Assembly (NCBI RefSeq): GCF_016613415.1 | Contig: NZ_JACWCT010000033.1 | Span: 1 to 64,000 of the forward strand | DNA length: 64,000 nucleotides | Reading direction: 5' to 3' | Source of the DNA: Methylobacterium ajmalii | GTDB lineage: Bacteria; Pseudomonadota; Alphaproteobacteria; Rhizobiales; Beijerinckiaceae | Part shown: in pieces, positions 1 to 8,244 of the stretch | Layout of the letters: the number at the start of each line of letters is the position of its first letter | Numbering within the stretch: position 1 is the first letter of the stretch | Notes under the pieces: generated by a model | Database searches by the model: none | What the model was told of the DNA's origin: nothing | Seen by the model: only the letters and a program-made list of their open reading frames with translations | Translations under genes and position numbers: made by a program

Positions 1-17
1 CCCCGGAGCCGCGCGCC

Positions 18-1148
18 GTGAGCGCGCCGGACCCGACGCGCGAGGAGGCCGACCGGCGCTACATGCGCCTCGCCCTCGCCCTCGGCCGGCGCCATCTCGG
101 CCGCGCTTGGCCGAACCCGTCGGTCGGGGCCGTGCTGGTCGGCGGTCCCCCGGGCGCCGAGCGGATCCTCGCCCAGGGCGTGACGCAGGCCGGCGGCCGC
201 CCGCATGCCGAGCGCGTCGCGATCGCGGCGGCCGGCGAGGCCGCCCGCGGCGCCACCCTCTACGTCACCCTCGAGCCGTGCTCGCATCACGGCCGCACTT
301 CGCCTTGCGCCGACGCCACCATCGAGGCGGGGATCGCCCGGGTGGTGAGCGCGATGGACGATCCCGATTCGCGGGTCGCCGGGCGCGGCCACGCCCGGCT
401 GGCACAGGCGGGAATTGCGGTTTCGGTCGGGCTGCTCGGGGCCGAGGCGGCGCGCGACCAGCGCGGTCACGTCAGCCGGGTCGTCCGCGGCCGGCCGGCG
501 CTCTTCCTCAAGCTCGCCCGTACGGCGGACGGCTACGCGGCGGGCGGGGAGGGGCGGCTGATGATCAGCGGTCCCCGCGCTACCGCGGAGATCCACCTGC
601 AGCGGGCCCATTGCGACGCCATCATGGTCGGCGTCGGTACGGTGCTCGCCGACGATCCCCAGCTCACCGTGCGCCTGCCCGGGATGGCGGACCGCTCGCC
701 ACTGCGCATCGTCCTCGACCCCGCCCTGCGCACGCCGCCGAGCGCCGGCCTGGTGCGCACCAGCGCGGTCGTCCCGACCCTGATCCTGTGCGGTCCCGAT
801 GCCCCCGCCCTGGCGGAGGGCGCCCTCGTCGCCGCGGGCGCGGAGGTCGAGCGGGTGCCGGTGACGCCGGACGGCCGCATCGACCTGCCGGAGGCGATGC
901 GGATCCTGGGCGCCCTCGGGCTGACCCGGATCTGCTCGGAGGGCGGGCCGACGCTCGCCGAGGCGCTCGCGCGCGAGAACCTCGTCGACGAGTGCCTCCT
1001 CGTCACCGGCGACCGCGCCCTCGGGCAGCCCGGCCTGCCGGCGGTCGGTCCGCACCTCGCCGCGCGCCTCGCCTCGCCGGACTTCCCGGTCGCCGAGGAG
1101 TACCGGATCGGCACCGATCTCTTCACCTGCCACGCACGGAGCCCCTAG
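18..1148 (+). CDS. ribD: RibD, bifunctional riboflavin deaminase/reductase
   Basis: Catalyses two consecutive riboflavin steps in the cytosol: deamination of the pyrimidine product of GTP cyclohydrolase II, then NADPH reduction of its ribose. The N-terminal deaminase domain (about residues 14-150) carries the zinc and catalytic motif HAE at 63-65 and PCSHHGRTSPC at 87-97. The C-terminal reductase domain (about 160-370) has the family patterns ARTADGY and SEGGPTLAEAL. At 376 residues it matches the family. The GTG at 18 is used because the frame is open to it; an ATG at 63 is a realistic alternative and no clear ribosome site decides. The stop codon is directly followed by the ribE ATG, so the two genes are co-transcribed. 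Identification is firm; only the start is open. Confidence 0.95.
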   Translation: MSAPDPTREEADRRYMRLALALGRRHLGRAWPNPSVGAVLVGGPPGAERILAQGVTQAGGRPHAERVAIAAAGEAARGATLYVTLEPCSHHGRTSPCADATIEAGIARVVSAMDDPDSRVAGRGHARLAQAGIAVSVGLLGAEAARDQRGHVSRVVRGRPALFLKLARTADGYAAGGEGRLMISGPRATAEIHLQRAHCDAIMVGVGTVLADDPQLTVRLPGMADRSPLRIVLDPALRTPPSAGLVRTSAVVPTLILCGPDAPALAEGALVAAGAEVERVPVTPDGRIDLPEAMRILGALGLTRICSEGGPTLAEALARENLVDECLLVTGDRALGQPGLPAVGPHLAARLASPDFPVAEEYRIGTDLFTCHARSP

Positions 1149-1811
1149 ATGTTCACCGGCCTCGTCTCGGATGTCGGCCGCGTGGCCGCGGTGTCCGGCG
1201 ATTCGAAACTCAAGCGCATCGCCATCGACTGCGCCTACGACCCAGCCGGCATCCTGATCGGCGCCTCGATCGCCTGTGCGGGCCCCTGCCTCACTGCCGT
1301 CACGGTGACGCCGCGCGAGGGCGGCTGCACCTTCGAGGTCGACGCCGCCGCCGAGACCCTGGCGCGCACCACCGTCGGCACGTGGGCCCCGGGCATGCGG
1401 GTGAACCTGGAGCGCTCGCTCAAGATCGGCGACGAGCTCGGCGGCCACCTCGTCACCGGCCATGTCGATGGGCTGGCCGAGATCGTCGCCCGCGAGCCGG
1501 TGACCGGCCAGGCCGGCGACGCGTCCGGGGCGGGGGACAGTTGGGCGCCGAGCGAGCGCTTCGTGCTGCGGGCCCCGGCGGCGCTCGCCCGCTTCATCGC
1601 CGAGAAGGGGTCCGTCTGCCTCGACGGCACCTCGCTCACGGTCAACGGCGTCGCGGGCGACACCTTCACGGTGCTGCTGATCCCCCACACCCTCGCGGTC
1701 ACCACCTGGGGCGAGCGCCGTGTCGGCGACCGGCTCAACCTCGAGGTCGACCTGATCGCCCGCTACGCGGCCCGGCTGACGGAGGCGCGGGCGGCGGTCG
1801 AGCCGGGCTGA
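1149..1811 (+). CDS. ribE: Riboflavin synthase, alpha subunit
   Basis: Dismutates two 6,7-dimethyl-8-ribityllumazines to riboflavin, the last riboflavin step. The start MFTGLV is diagnostic. Two lumazine-binding halves are visible: the first contains GGHLVTGHVDG at 98-108, the second LDGTSLTVNGV at about 158-168. The length, 220 residues, is a little above the usual 200 because of a short Gly/Ala-rich insert near 120-133. It starts on the base after the ribD stop, so it depends on the ribD transcript. The gene after it lies on the other strand. Confidence 0.96.
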   Translation: MFTGLVSDVGRVAAVSGDSKLKRIAIDCAYDPAGILIGASIACAGPCLTAVTVTPREGGCTFEVDAAAETLARTTVGTWAPGMRVNLERSLKIGDELGGHLVTGHVDGLAEIVAREPVTGQAGDASGAGDSWAPSERFVLRAPAALARFIAEKGSVCLDGTSLTVNGVAGDTFTVLLIPHTLAVTTWGERRVGDRLNLEVDLIARYAARLTEARAAVEPG

Positions 1812-2329
1812 CCTCGGGCACGGGGTCTACGGGCCGCGCCATTCGCAGGCCGCGCCTGATTCGCTGCGGGTCACGAAGGACAGCGCGCCGCCTGTCGGCG
1901 AGGTGCTCGGCGGCGATGAAGTCCGGCCGCTCGGCGCTGCCGAGGCCGTCGAGCGGCCGGACTTCATCGCTGCCATCGGCGCGTCGGCATTGGTGACGCA
2001 CACGCGACCCGACGGGACGATTGTCGCGTGCGCGCCGCCGGGACCGTCGAAATGCCGGACGCCCCGCAGCGCCCGGTAGGCGTCGCCGAGGCAGTGCCCG
2101 GGATCGAGATCGTCCGGGTGGGACGGCCGGCAATGGCAGGCGAGATCGGCGGGCGAAGCCACGACCGGGGCCGCGACGGGCATGCCCCGGCGCGAGACCA
2201 GCGCCAGATCCGGTGGCCCCGCGACCCGCAGCGCGGCGTCGAAGCCGGCGCCAGCGGGGTCCACCGCTGCCGCACCGCGCTCGACGACCGCCTGACGGGA
2301 ACCATGAGGCGTGGTGTCGTGACGGGCGG
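1812..2329. other. Gap between ribE and the TRAP gene, no firm gene
   Basis: About 520 bases with no recognisable gene. On the minus strand one frame stays open from the dctP stop down to about 1827 and looks mildly protein-like (it includes ADLACHCRPSHPDDLDPG), but it has no ATG; a GTG at 2264 would give 145 residues. I do not recognise the product and cannot tell a small unknown gene from a decayed one. A long inverted repeat (1913-1970) falls at the 3' end of that frame. Confidence 0.4.
1913..1970. repeat. Perfect 21-bp inverted repeat, 16-nt spacer
   Basis: Arms 1913-1933 and 1950-1970 are exact reverse complements (outer end gcgatgaagtccgg). As RNA this is a very stable hairpin about 100 bases after the ribE stop. 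No T-run follows on either side, so a classic intrinsic terminator is not shown. It could be a transcript-stabilising or attenuating hairpin, or a small mobile palindrome. No second copy was noticed in the window. Confidence 0.75.
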
Positions 2330-3337
2330 CTACTGCGTCCCGCCCTTCGCCTCCTTCTGGAACTCGTCGATCACGTCCTTGCCGACGCGCTTGGCCATGT
2401 CGGCGGTGACCGGTTCCAGGGCCGCCTTCCAGGCCGCCTTCTCGTCGGGGGTGAGGGTGACGAAGGTGGTCTTGCCCGACTTCTTCATCTCCTCAAGCGC
2501 ATCGGCATTGTCCTTGTCGGCGACCTGGTTGGCGTAGACGGTCGCCTCCGTCATCGCCTTGTCGAGCTCGGTGCGGATCTCGGCCGGCAGGCCGTCCCAG
2601 AACTTCTTGTTGGTGATCACCGCGTAGCCGATATAGCCGTGATCGGACAGGGTGATGAACTTCTGCACCTCGTGGTGTTTCTGGGTGAACATGTTCGAGG
2701 GGGTGTTCTCCGAGCCGTCGACGACGCCGGTCTGCATGCCCTGGTAGACCTCCGAGAAGGCCATCACCTGCGGGAGCGCGCCGAGCGCGCGGAACTGCGC
2801 CTCCAGCACCTTCGAGGACTGGATCCGCATCTTCAGGCCGCGGAAATCGGCCGGCATCCGCAACGGCTTGTTGGCGCTCATCACCTTGAAGCCGTTGTCC
2901 CAATAGGCGAGCCCGGTGATGCCCTTCGACTGCAGCTTGTCGAACAGCCGCTTGCCGAGCGCCCCGTCGGTGACACGGCGCAGGGCCGCCTTGTCGGGCA
3001 GGATGTAGGGCAGGTCGAAGACCTCGAATTCCTTGGCGCCGAGCGGGCCGAACTTCGCCAGCGACGGCGCCAGCATCTGCACCGCGCCGAGCTGCAGCGC
3101 CTCGACCTCCTCCTTGTCCTTGAACAGCTGCGAGTTCGGGTAGACCTCCACCTTCACCTTGCCGCCGGTATACTTTTCCGCCAGCTCCTTGAACTTGTCG
3201 GCGCCGCGGCCCTTCGGCGTGTCGGGCGCCACGACGTGGCTGAACTTGATCACGATCGGCGCCTGGGCCAGGGCGGCGCCCGACAGGAGCAGCAGGGCGG
3301 TGCCGGCCGCGAGCGCGCGGCGGGTCAGGGTCGGCAT
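2330..3337 (-). CDS. TRAP transporter solute-binding protein, DctP family
   Basis: Periplasmic binding protein of a tripartite ATP-independent transporter, a family that usually binds organic acids. Residues 1-24 form a signal peptide ending AQA. The mature protein starts with the family pattern IVIKFSHVVAPDTPKG, and the ligand-binding arginine region is LKMRIQSSK near residue 173. Length 335 is typical. The start is supported by a GAGGAAA site. No DctQ or DctM membrane subunit lies on either side, so it is an orphan and must use a transporter encoded elsewhere. The name DctP indicates family, not proven dicarboxylate binding. Its closeness to dctA/dctBD is suggestive only. Confidence 0.88.
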   Translation of the reverse strand: MPTLTRRALAAGTALLLLSGAALAQAPIVIKFSHVVAPDTPKGRGADKFKELAEKYTGGKVKVEVYPNSQLFKDKEEVEALQLGAVQMLAPSLAKFGPLGAKEFEVFDLPYILPDKAALRRVTDGALGKRLFDKLQSKGITGLAYWDNGFKVMSANKPLRMPADFRGLKMRIQSSKVLEAQFRALGALPQVMAFSEVYQGMQTGVVDGSENTPSNMFTQKHHEVQKFITLSDHGYIGYAVITNKKFWDGLPAEIRTELDKAMTEATVYANQVADKDNADALEEMKKSGKTTFVTLTPDEKAAWKAALEPVTADMAKRVGKDVIDEFQKEAKGGTQ

Positions 3338-3452
3338 GGCGTTTCCTCGTCTTCGCGGTCTGTTTCGCGTTCTGGTTTGGTCGCGAGGCTGACAGTTCGG
3401 GCCCCGCGGCGCAATGCGCCGATCGCCTAACTCCCAGCCTCCGCCTCCATCC

Positions 3453-4298
3453 TCAGCCCTCGGCTTCCGCCTCCATGCACACCGCGCCGTCGACGGCGGT
3501 CCAGCCCTGGAACGCCTCGCCCTGGCCCTCGCGTCGCCCCGCCACCGCGAAGCGCGAGCCGGCGATCATCGGCGCGACGCCGCGGTAGCGGAACCGCGCC
3601 GGCACCCGGCCGAGGCGCAAAGCCGCGAGGTTGAGGAGCAGGCTCGCCTGCATCGGCCCGTGCACGACGAGGCCGGGATAGCCCTCGACCTGCGTGGCGT
3701 AGGGATGGTCGTAGTGGAAGCGATGACCGTTGAAGGTCATCGCGGAGTAGCGAAACAGCAGCACGGAATTCGCCTCGACCGACCAGGCTGCCTCGTCCTC
3801 GGCGGGAACGGGTTTCGCCGTCGGCGCGGCGTCGCCCGGACGGCTCGCCTCGCGGTAGACGATGTCCTGCCGGTCGCGGATCGCGAGGCCGCGCGCGGTC
3901 TCGTACTCGTGCCGCACGGTGACGAAGCACAGCGTACCGGTACGCCCGTGCTTCACCGCCACGTCCGAGACCGTCTCGCGCCGCACCACCCGGTCGCCGA
4001 CCCGCAGCGGCGCCAGGGTCTCGATCTCGCCGCCGGCCCACATCCGCCGCGGCAGCGGCACCGGCGGCAGGAACCCGCCCTTCGCCGCGTGGCCGTCGGG
4101 CCCGAGCGCGTCGGCCGCCGGGGTCTCGGGGGCGAGGCACCAGTGCAGCGCCAGCGGCGCCTCGCCCGACGCCACCGGAGCGAGGTGGGGGGCGAGCGTC
4201 GCCCGGTACTCGGCGACGAGGCGCGGCGTCACGATGTCCTCGACCTCCCGGCCGCGCCCGATCCAGCCGCGCAGATGGTCGATATCGATCTCGGGCAT
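3453..4298 (-). CDS. MaoC-like hydratase/dehydratase (type 2 thioester dehydratase)
   Basis: Predicted hot-dog-fold hydratase acting on a short CoA ester; relatives are annotated as mesaconyl-C4-CoA or itaconyl-CoA hydratase or 3-hydroxyacyl-thioester dehydratase type 2. The N-terminal half (about 10-150) resembles the FAS1-type dehydratase domain. The C-terminal half holds the active-site block NGHRFHYDHPYA, with the Asp/His typical of MaoC proteins, followed by GLVVHGPMQA. Length 281 fits the double hot-dog form. A GGGAGAG site precedes the ATG. Its neighbours do not define a pathway. The exact substrate is not known from sequence; the fold assignment is strong. Confidence 0.82.
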   Translation of the reverse strand: MPEIDIDHLRGWIGRGREVEDIVTPRLVAEYRATLAPHLAPVASGEAPLALHWCLAPETPAADALGPDGHAAKGGFLPPVPLPRRMWAGGEIETLAPLRVGDRVVRRETVSDVAVKHGRTGTLCFVTVRHEYETARGLAIRDRQDIVYREASRPGDAAPTAKPVPAEDEAAWSVEANSVLLFRYSAMTFNGHRFHYDHPYATQVEGYPGLVVHGPMQASLLLNLAALRLGRVPARFRYRGVAPMIAGSRFAVAGRREGQGEAFQGWTAVDGAVCMEAEAEG

Positions 4299-4409
4299 CC
4301 GGCACTCTCCCGTCGTCGCCCGCCGTCCCGGGCCTGTTAGCCCTTATAGCGACGGCTCTTCGCGCCCGCACACCTGCCGTCTGAACCCCGTCCCGGGCCG
4401 GTGCGCCGC

Positions 4410-5381
4410 CTACACCACGTGGTCCGGCGCCAGCGCGCAGGCCGGTCCCCCGGCCAGCTCCACCTGGAGGGTGACGTGGGCGATGCCGAAGCGGCCGCGC
4501 AGGGTGGCGGCGCAGTCGTTGAGGAAGGCGTTGCCGGGGTGGCCCTCCGGCATCACCAGATGGGCGGTGAGCGCCGTCTCGGTGGTGCTCATCGGCCAGA
4601 CGTGGAGGTCGTGGACTTCCGTCACGCCCGGCCGCTCGGCGAGGCAGCGGCGCACGTCCGCCGGGTCGATGCCCGGGGGCACGGCGTCGAGCGAGAGCAC
4701 GACGCTGTCGCGCAGGAGGCCCCAGGTCCCGGCGACGATCACCGCCACGATGACGAGGCTGGTCAGCGGGTCGACCCAGGTCCAGCCGGTCCACAGGATG
4801 ACGAGGCCCGCCACCACCACGCCGGCCGACACCGCGGCGTCGGCCAGCATGTGCAGGTAGGCGCCGCGGATGTTGAGGTCGCCCTTGCGGCCCGAGGCGA
4901 ACAGCCAGGCGGTGACGCCGTTCACCGCGATGCCGATCAGCGCGACGATGGTCACGGTGAGGCCCGGGACCGGGGCGGGCTCCTGGAAGCGCTGCACCGC
5001 CTCCCAGGCGATGGCGCCGACCGCGACCAGCAGGAACACCGCGTTGAACAGGGCGGCGAGGATCGAGGACGAGCGCAGCCCGTAGGTGAACCGCGCCGTC
5101 GGCCGGCGCTGGCCGAGCGTCGCCGCCGCCCAGGCGACGATGAGGCCGAGCACGTCCGACAGGTTGTGGCCGGCATCGGCGAGCAGCGCCACCGAATCGG
5201 TGAGGAAGCCGTAGGCCCCCTCGATCAGCACGAACCCGGTGTTGAGCGCGATGCCGATCGCGAAGGCGCGGCCGAAGCTCGCCGGGGCGTGGACGTGGCC
5301 GGGGCCGTGGCGGTGCCCTGCGTGATCGTGGCCGTGATCGTGGTCGCCATGATCGTGCGCGTGGTCGTGGTGCTGGCCCAT
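4410..5381 (-). CDS. Cation diffusion facilitator metal exporter (CzcD/ZitB-like)
   Basis: Inner-membrane proton antiporter exporting divalent metals, most likely Zn(II), perhaps also Co or Cd. The N-terminus is a metal-binding His-rich tail (about 14 His within residues 4-31). Six membrane segments follow. The transport-site motifs are both present: HNLSD at 72-76 and HMLAD at 177-181. A soluble C-terminal domain (about 225-315) includes VHDLHVWPM. Length 323 is normal. An AGGA sequence sits upstream of the ATG. No metal-responsive regulator is adjacent. Family call is firm; metal specificity is inferred from the His tail and ZitB-like HxxxD motifs. Confidence 0.92.
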   Translation of the reverse strand: MGQHHDHAHDHGDHDHGHDHAGHRHGPGHVHAPASFGRAFAIGIALNTGFVLIEGAYGFLTDSVALLADAGHNLSDVLGLIVAWAAATLGQRRPTARFTYGLRSSSILAALFNAVFLLVAVGAIAWEAVQRFQEPAPVPGLTVTIVALIGIAVNGVTAWLFASGRKGDLNIRGAYLHMLADAAVSAGVVVAGLVILWTGWTWVDPLTSLVIVAVIVAGTWGLLRDSVVLSLDAVPPGIDPADVRRCLAERPGVTEVHDLHVWPMSTTETALTAHLVMPEGHPGNAFLNDCAATLRGRFGIAHVTLQVELAGGPACALAPDHVV

Positions 5382-5490
5382 GCCCGGTTCCTGTTCCTCG
5401 CCCGGGCCGCCCTCGGGGCCCGCGCGGTCGTCGCGGCGCCGTTAGCTTTAGGGCGGGAAGGGCGGAGCGGCGAGCCCCGCCCGGGCAGGG

Positions 5491-6309
5491 TCACCCGGTC
5501 GCCAGCCGCAAGGCCGCCTCGGTCAGAGCCCCGTCCGGCCGGGCCATCTGGTCGAGCACCGTGAAGTGGTCGTCGCCGGCAAGCGGCAGGAGGTCGCCGG
5601 GGAGGCCGGTCCCGGCCCAGGCCGCCTGGTAGACGTGCGACTGCCGGCACAGCTCCGGCAGCTCGCCGGCGCCGTAGGCCACCGTGAGCGGACCGGCGCG
5701 ACGCGGCAGGTGCCGGATCGGCGAGAGCGCCGCGACCTCGTCCGCGGTGAGGCGGAGCCCGTCGTCGAGCGTCGTGCGCCGGATCGGCGCGAGGTCGAAG
5801 ACGCCGGAGACCGCCAGCCCCGCATCGACCTCCGGGCAGGCCATGGCGAGCGCCGCGAGGTGGCCGCCGGCCGACCAGCCCGAGACGACGAGGCGCGGCG
5901 GGCCCGCATGGGCGCGCAGGGCGGAGAGCGCCGCCGGGATCTCGGCGCAGAGCGCCGTCATCGTCGCCTCCGGGCAGAGGGTGTAGCCGATTGTCGCGAC
6001 ATCGAGGCCGCGGGCGAGCGGCCCCTCGGCCAGTGCCGCGAAGCCGGCCTTGTCGTTGCGCTGCCAGTAGCCGCCGTGGATGAAGGCGAGGAGCGGCGCT
6101 CCCGGCCGGCCGCAGCGGAAGAGGTCGAACCGCTGGCGCTCGCCCGCGCCGTACGGGATGTCGAGCTCGCCGGACCGCGCCGCGCGGAAGGCCGCGCTGC
6201 GCGTGCGCAGGGAGGCCATGAAGGCACTGCTGCCGGCCACCGCGCCGGAATTGTCGTAGGCCTTGCTCAAGGTCGCGCGGTCCATCCCGCGCCAGTCGCC
6301 GCCCGCCAT
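5491..6309 (-). CDS. Alpha/beta hydrolase, arylformamidase (kynurenine formamidase)-like
   Basis: Likely soluble serine hydrolase. The oxyanion motif HGGYWQ at 78-83 is typical of the kynurenine formamidase-like group, and the nucleophile elbow is GWSAGGHL with Ser146. The late Asp/His pair fits near the C-terminus (GDDHF). Length 272 is normal. The start is set by GGAGG eight bases before the ATG at 6309. No other tryptophan-degradation gene is nearby, so N-formylkynurenine as substrate is only a family-level guess; other esters or amides are possible. It lies 109 bases downstream of the CDF gene start, on the same strand, possibly as a separate unit. Confidence 0.8.
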   Translation of the reverse strand: MAGGDWRGMDRATLSKAYDNSGAVAGSSAFMASLRTRSAAFRAARSGELDIPYGAGERQRFDLFRCGRPGAPLLAFIHGGYWQRNDKAGFAALAEGPLARGLDVATIGYTLCPEATMTALCAEIPAALSALRAHAGPPRLVVSGWSAGGHLAALAMACPEVDAGLAVSGVFDLAPIRRTTLDDGLRLTADEVAALSPIRHLPRRAGPLTVAYGAGELPELCRQSHVYQAAWAGTGLPGDLLPLAGDDHFTVLDQMARPDGALTEAALRLATG

Positions 6310-6364
6310 CGTCGCCCTCCGAGAGAATCTCGAAACTCATCGAACGAGAAGAACACGTGTCTTT

Positions 6365-6440
6365 TCCCCACCCAGGACCTAATCTTGAGGTGCCGGTCCA
6401 TCAACGATGGACCGACCTCGAAGGAGGTCGTGGGTGGGAG
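6365..6440. repeat. Intergenic hairpin repeat, full copy 1
   Basis: Structured element between dctA and the formamidase-like gene. A central 9-bp stem (6394-6402 with 6406-6414, loop aac) sits between the flanks CTTGAGGTG and GACCTCGAAGGAGG, and the outer ends CCCACCC / GGGTGGG can also pair. The flanks recur at 18485-18550, and a half copy occurs at 50187-50215. The type resembles REP-like palindromes of Rhizobiales. It lies downstream of dctA and may help end or stabilise its transcript. Confidence 0.7.
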
Positions 6441-6569
6441 GACGCGCGTCGTTCCGGTCGGACAAGCTCTCGGCATGACGATACCCGGAAACGCGAAGGG
6501 GCGGCCCCGCGCCGCGCGCAGGGCCGCCCCCATCCGGAATCCGGGGTCGTGAGACCCCGGGATCGTGCG

Positions 6570-7922
6570 TTACTCGGCCGGCTGCAGGGTCGGCTGCAGG
6601 GGCGGGAGGACCTCCAGCGGCATCGGGTTGCCGTCGAGGGCGGCCTTCAGGCGGTCCATGTCGACCTCACCCTCCCAGCGGGCGACCACGATGCAGGCCA
6701 CCGCGTTGCCGATGAAGTTGGTGAGCGCGCGGCATTCCGACATGAAGCGGTCGATGCCGAGGATCAGCGCCATGCCGACGACCGGCACGGAGGGAACCAC
6801 CGCCAGCGTCGCGGCCAGCGTGATGAAGCCCGAGCCGGTGACGCCGGCCGCGCCCTTCGAGGAGAGCATCGCGACGAGGAGCAGCAGGGCCTGCTCGCCG
6901 TAGGAGAGGGGGGTGTCCGTCGCCTGGGCGATGAACAGGGCCGCCATGGTCATGTAGATGTTGGTGCCGTCGAGGTTGAACGAGTAGCCGGTCGGGACCA
7001 CCAGGCCGACGACGGGCTTCGAGCAGCCGGCACGCTCCATCTTCTCGAGCAGCGAGGGCAGGGCCGACTCGGAGGACGAAGTGCCCAGCACGAGCAGCAG
7101 CTCCTCCTTGATGTAGCGGATCAGCTTGACGATCGAGAAGCCGTTGTAGCGGGCGACGAGACCGAGGACGCCGAAGACGAAGATCGCCGAGGTCAGGTAG
7201 AAGGCGCCGACCAGGTAGGCGAGGTTGGCGAGCGAGGCGATGCCGTACTTGCCGATGGTGAAGGCCATCGCGCCGAAGGCGCCGATCGGGGCGACCTTCA
7301 TGATGATGTGGACGACGCCGAAGATCGCCTCGGACAGGATCTTGATGAAGTCGAGCACCGGCTTGCCGCGCTCGCCCAGGAAGGCGAGGCCGAAGCCGAA
7401 CAGCACCGAGAAGAACAGAACCTGCAGGATCTCGCCGCCCGAGAACGCACCCACCGCCGTCGACGGGATGATGTTCATCAGGAAGTCGGTGATCGTCTGC
7501 GTCTTCGCCTTGTCGGCGTACATCGCGATCTGCTTGGGATCGAGCGACTTCGGATCGATGTGCATCCCCGCGCCCGGCTGGACGAGGTTGGCAATGACCA
7601 GGCCGACGATCAGCGCGAGCGTCGAGAATGTGAGGAAGTAGATCAGCGCCTTGCCGCCGACCCGGCCGACCTTCTCGAGGTTGGTCATGCCGGCGATGCC
7701 GGAGACCACGGTGAGGAAGATCACCGGGGCGATGATCATCTTGACGAGCTTGATGAAGGCGTCACCGAGCGGCTTCATGTCGGCGCCGAGCTGCGGGTAG
7801 AAGTGCCCGAGCGCGATGCCGATCGCGACGGCGACCAGGACCTGGAAGTACAGGGTCTTGTAGAGCGGCTTGGGGGCCGGCGGCGCGTGCGGCGCGGTCA
7901 GCGGGGACGGGATCGTAGCCAT
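6570..7922 (-). CDS. dctA: C4-dicarboxylate/proton symporter DctA
   Basis: Inner-membrane symporter for succinate, fumarate and malate, of the dicarboxylate/amino acid:cation symporter family. The serine-rich re-entrant loop TSSSES is at 281-286 and the substrate-binding segment [11 protein letters not shown] at 314-324; about eight membrane segments are visible. Length 450 is standard. An AGGGAG ribosome site lies just upstream of the ATG. It is divergent from dctB-dctD, and its upstream region contains a sigma-54 promoter and a candidate DctD enhancer, the classical rhizobial layout. Expression is therefore expected to need DctD and RpoN and to respond to external C4-dicarboxylates. Confidence 0.97.
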   Translation of the reverse strand: MATIPSPLTAPHAPPAPKPLYKTLYFQVLVAVAIGIALGHFYPQLGADMKPLGDAFIKLVKMIIAPVIFLTVVSGIAGMTNLEKVGRVGGKALIYFLTFSTLALIVGLVIANLVQPGAGMHIDPKSLDPKQIAMYADKAKTQTITDFLMNIIPSTAVGAFSGGEILQVLFFSVLFGFGLAFLGERGKPVLDFIKILSEAIFGVVHIIMKVAPIGAFGAMAFTIGKYGIASLANLAYLVGAFYLTSAIFVFGVLGLVARYNGFSIVKLIRYIKEELLLVLGTSSSESALPSLLEKMERAGCSKPVVGLVVPTGYSFNLDGTNIYMTMAALFIAQATDTPLSYGEQALLLLVAMLSSKGAAGVTGSGFITLAATLAVVPSVPVVGMALILGIDRFMSECRALTNFIGNAVACIVVARWEGEVDMDRLKAALDGNPMPLEVLPPLQPTLQPAE

Positions 7923-8086
7923 CGGACGTTCTCCCTATAATGGCTCGTTGAAAGGACGGGCGTTGGCGGCGGACCGCGGGATGCTCTTGCTGTTGCGCCT
8001 TGCGGCGGGTCTCTGGCCTTGCGGCGGGAACTTCGGCCTGGCGACAGGCCTGCCGCGCACCGGAAGGCTGCGGACGGACACACAAT

Positions 8087-8102
8087 GGCAACCGGCGTGC
8101 CA
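8087..8102 (-). promoter_or_regulatory. Sigma-54 (-24/-12) promoter of dctA
   Basis: Read on the minus strand the site is TGGCACGCCGGTTGCC, matching the consensus TGGCACG-N4-TTGC at all key bases including the invariant GG and GC. Start of transcription would be near 8076, leaving a leader of about 150 bases before the dctA ATG. The adjacent dctD encodes a sigma-54 activator, which supports the call strongly. Confidence 0.88.
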
Positions 8103-8219
8103 GCCGGCGAAAAGCCGAAATTTTTTGTTAAACCCAACAGAATAAAAGAGTTTTCATGACACAGGGGGAAACCGCCCGCCGCACCGGTCCGGCGCGCCGC
8201 AACGGCGGGATGGAAACCG

Positions 8220-8233
8220 TGCGGAAATCCGCA
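8220..8233. promoter_or_regulatory. Candidate DctD enhancer site (UAS)
   Basis: Perfect palindrome TGCGGAAATCCGCA centred about 125 bp upstream of the dctA -24 element, a normal distance for a sigma-54 enhancer. It closely resembles the DctD-binding sequence I recall from rhizobial dctA promoters. It lies just before the dctB start, so DctD binding could also affect dctBD transcription. Assignment is by position and resemblance, not by test. Confidence 0.65.
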
Positions 8234-8244
8234 ACCGTCCGGGC

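Noticed and set aside
107..1996. 629-codon open frame across ribD-ribE
   Set aside because: Arg/Pro/Gly-rich translation in another frame of two clear genes; a high-GC shadow.
6420..6440. AAGGAGGT as a ribosome binding site for a plus-strand gene
   Set aside because: It is part of the repeat element and no protein-like frame follows it.
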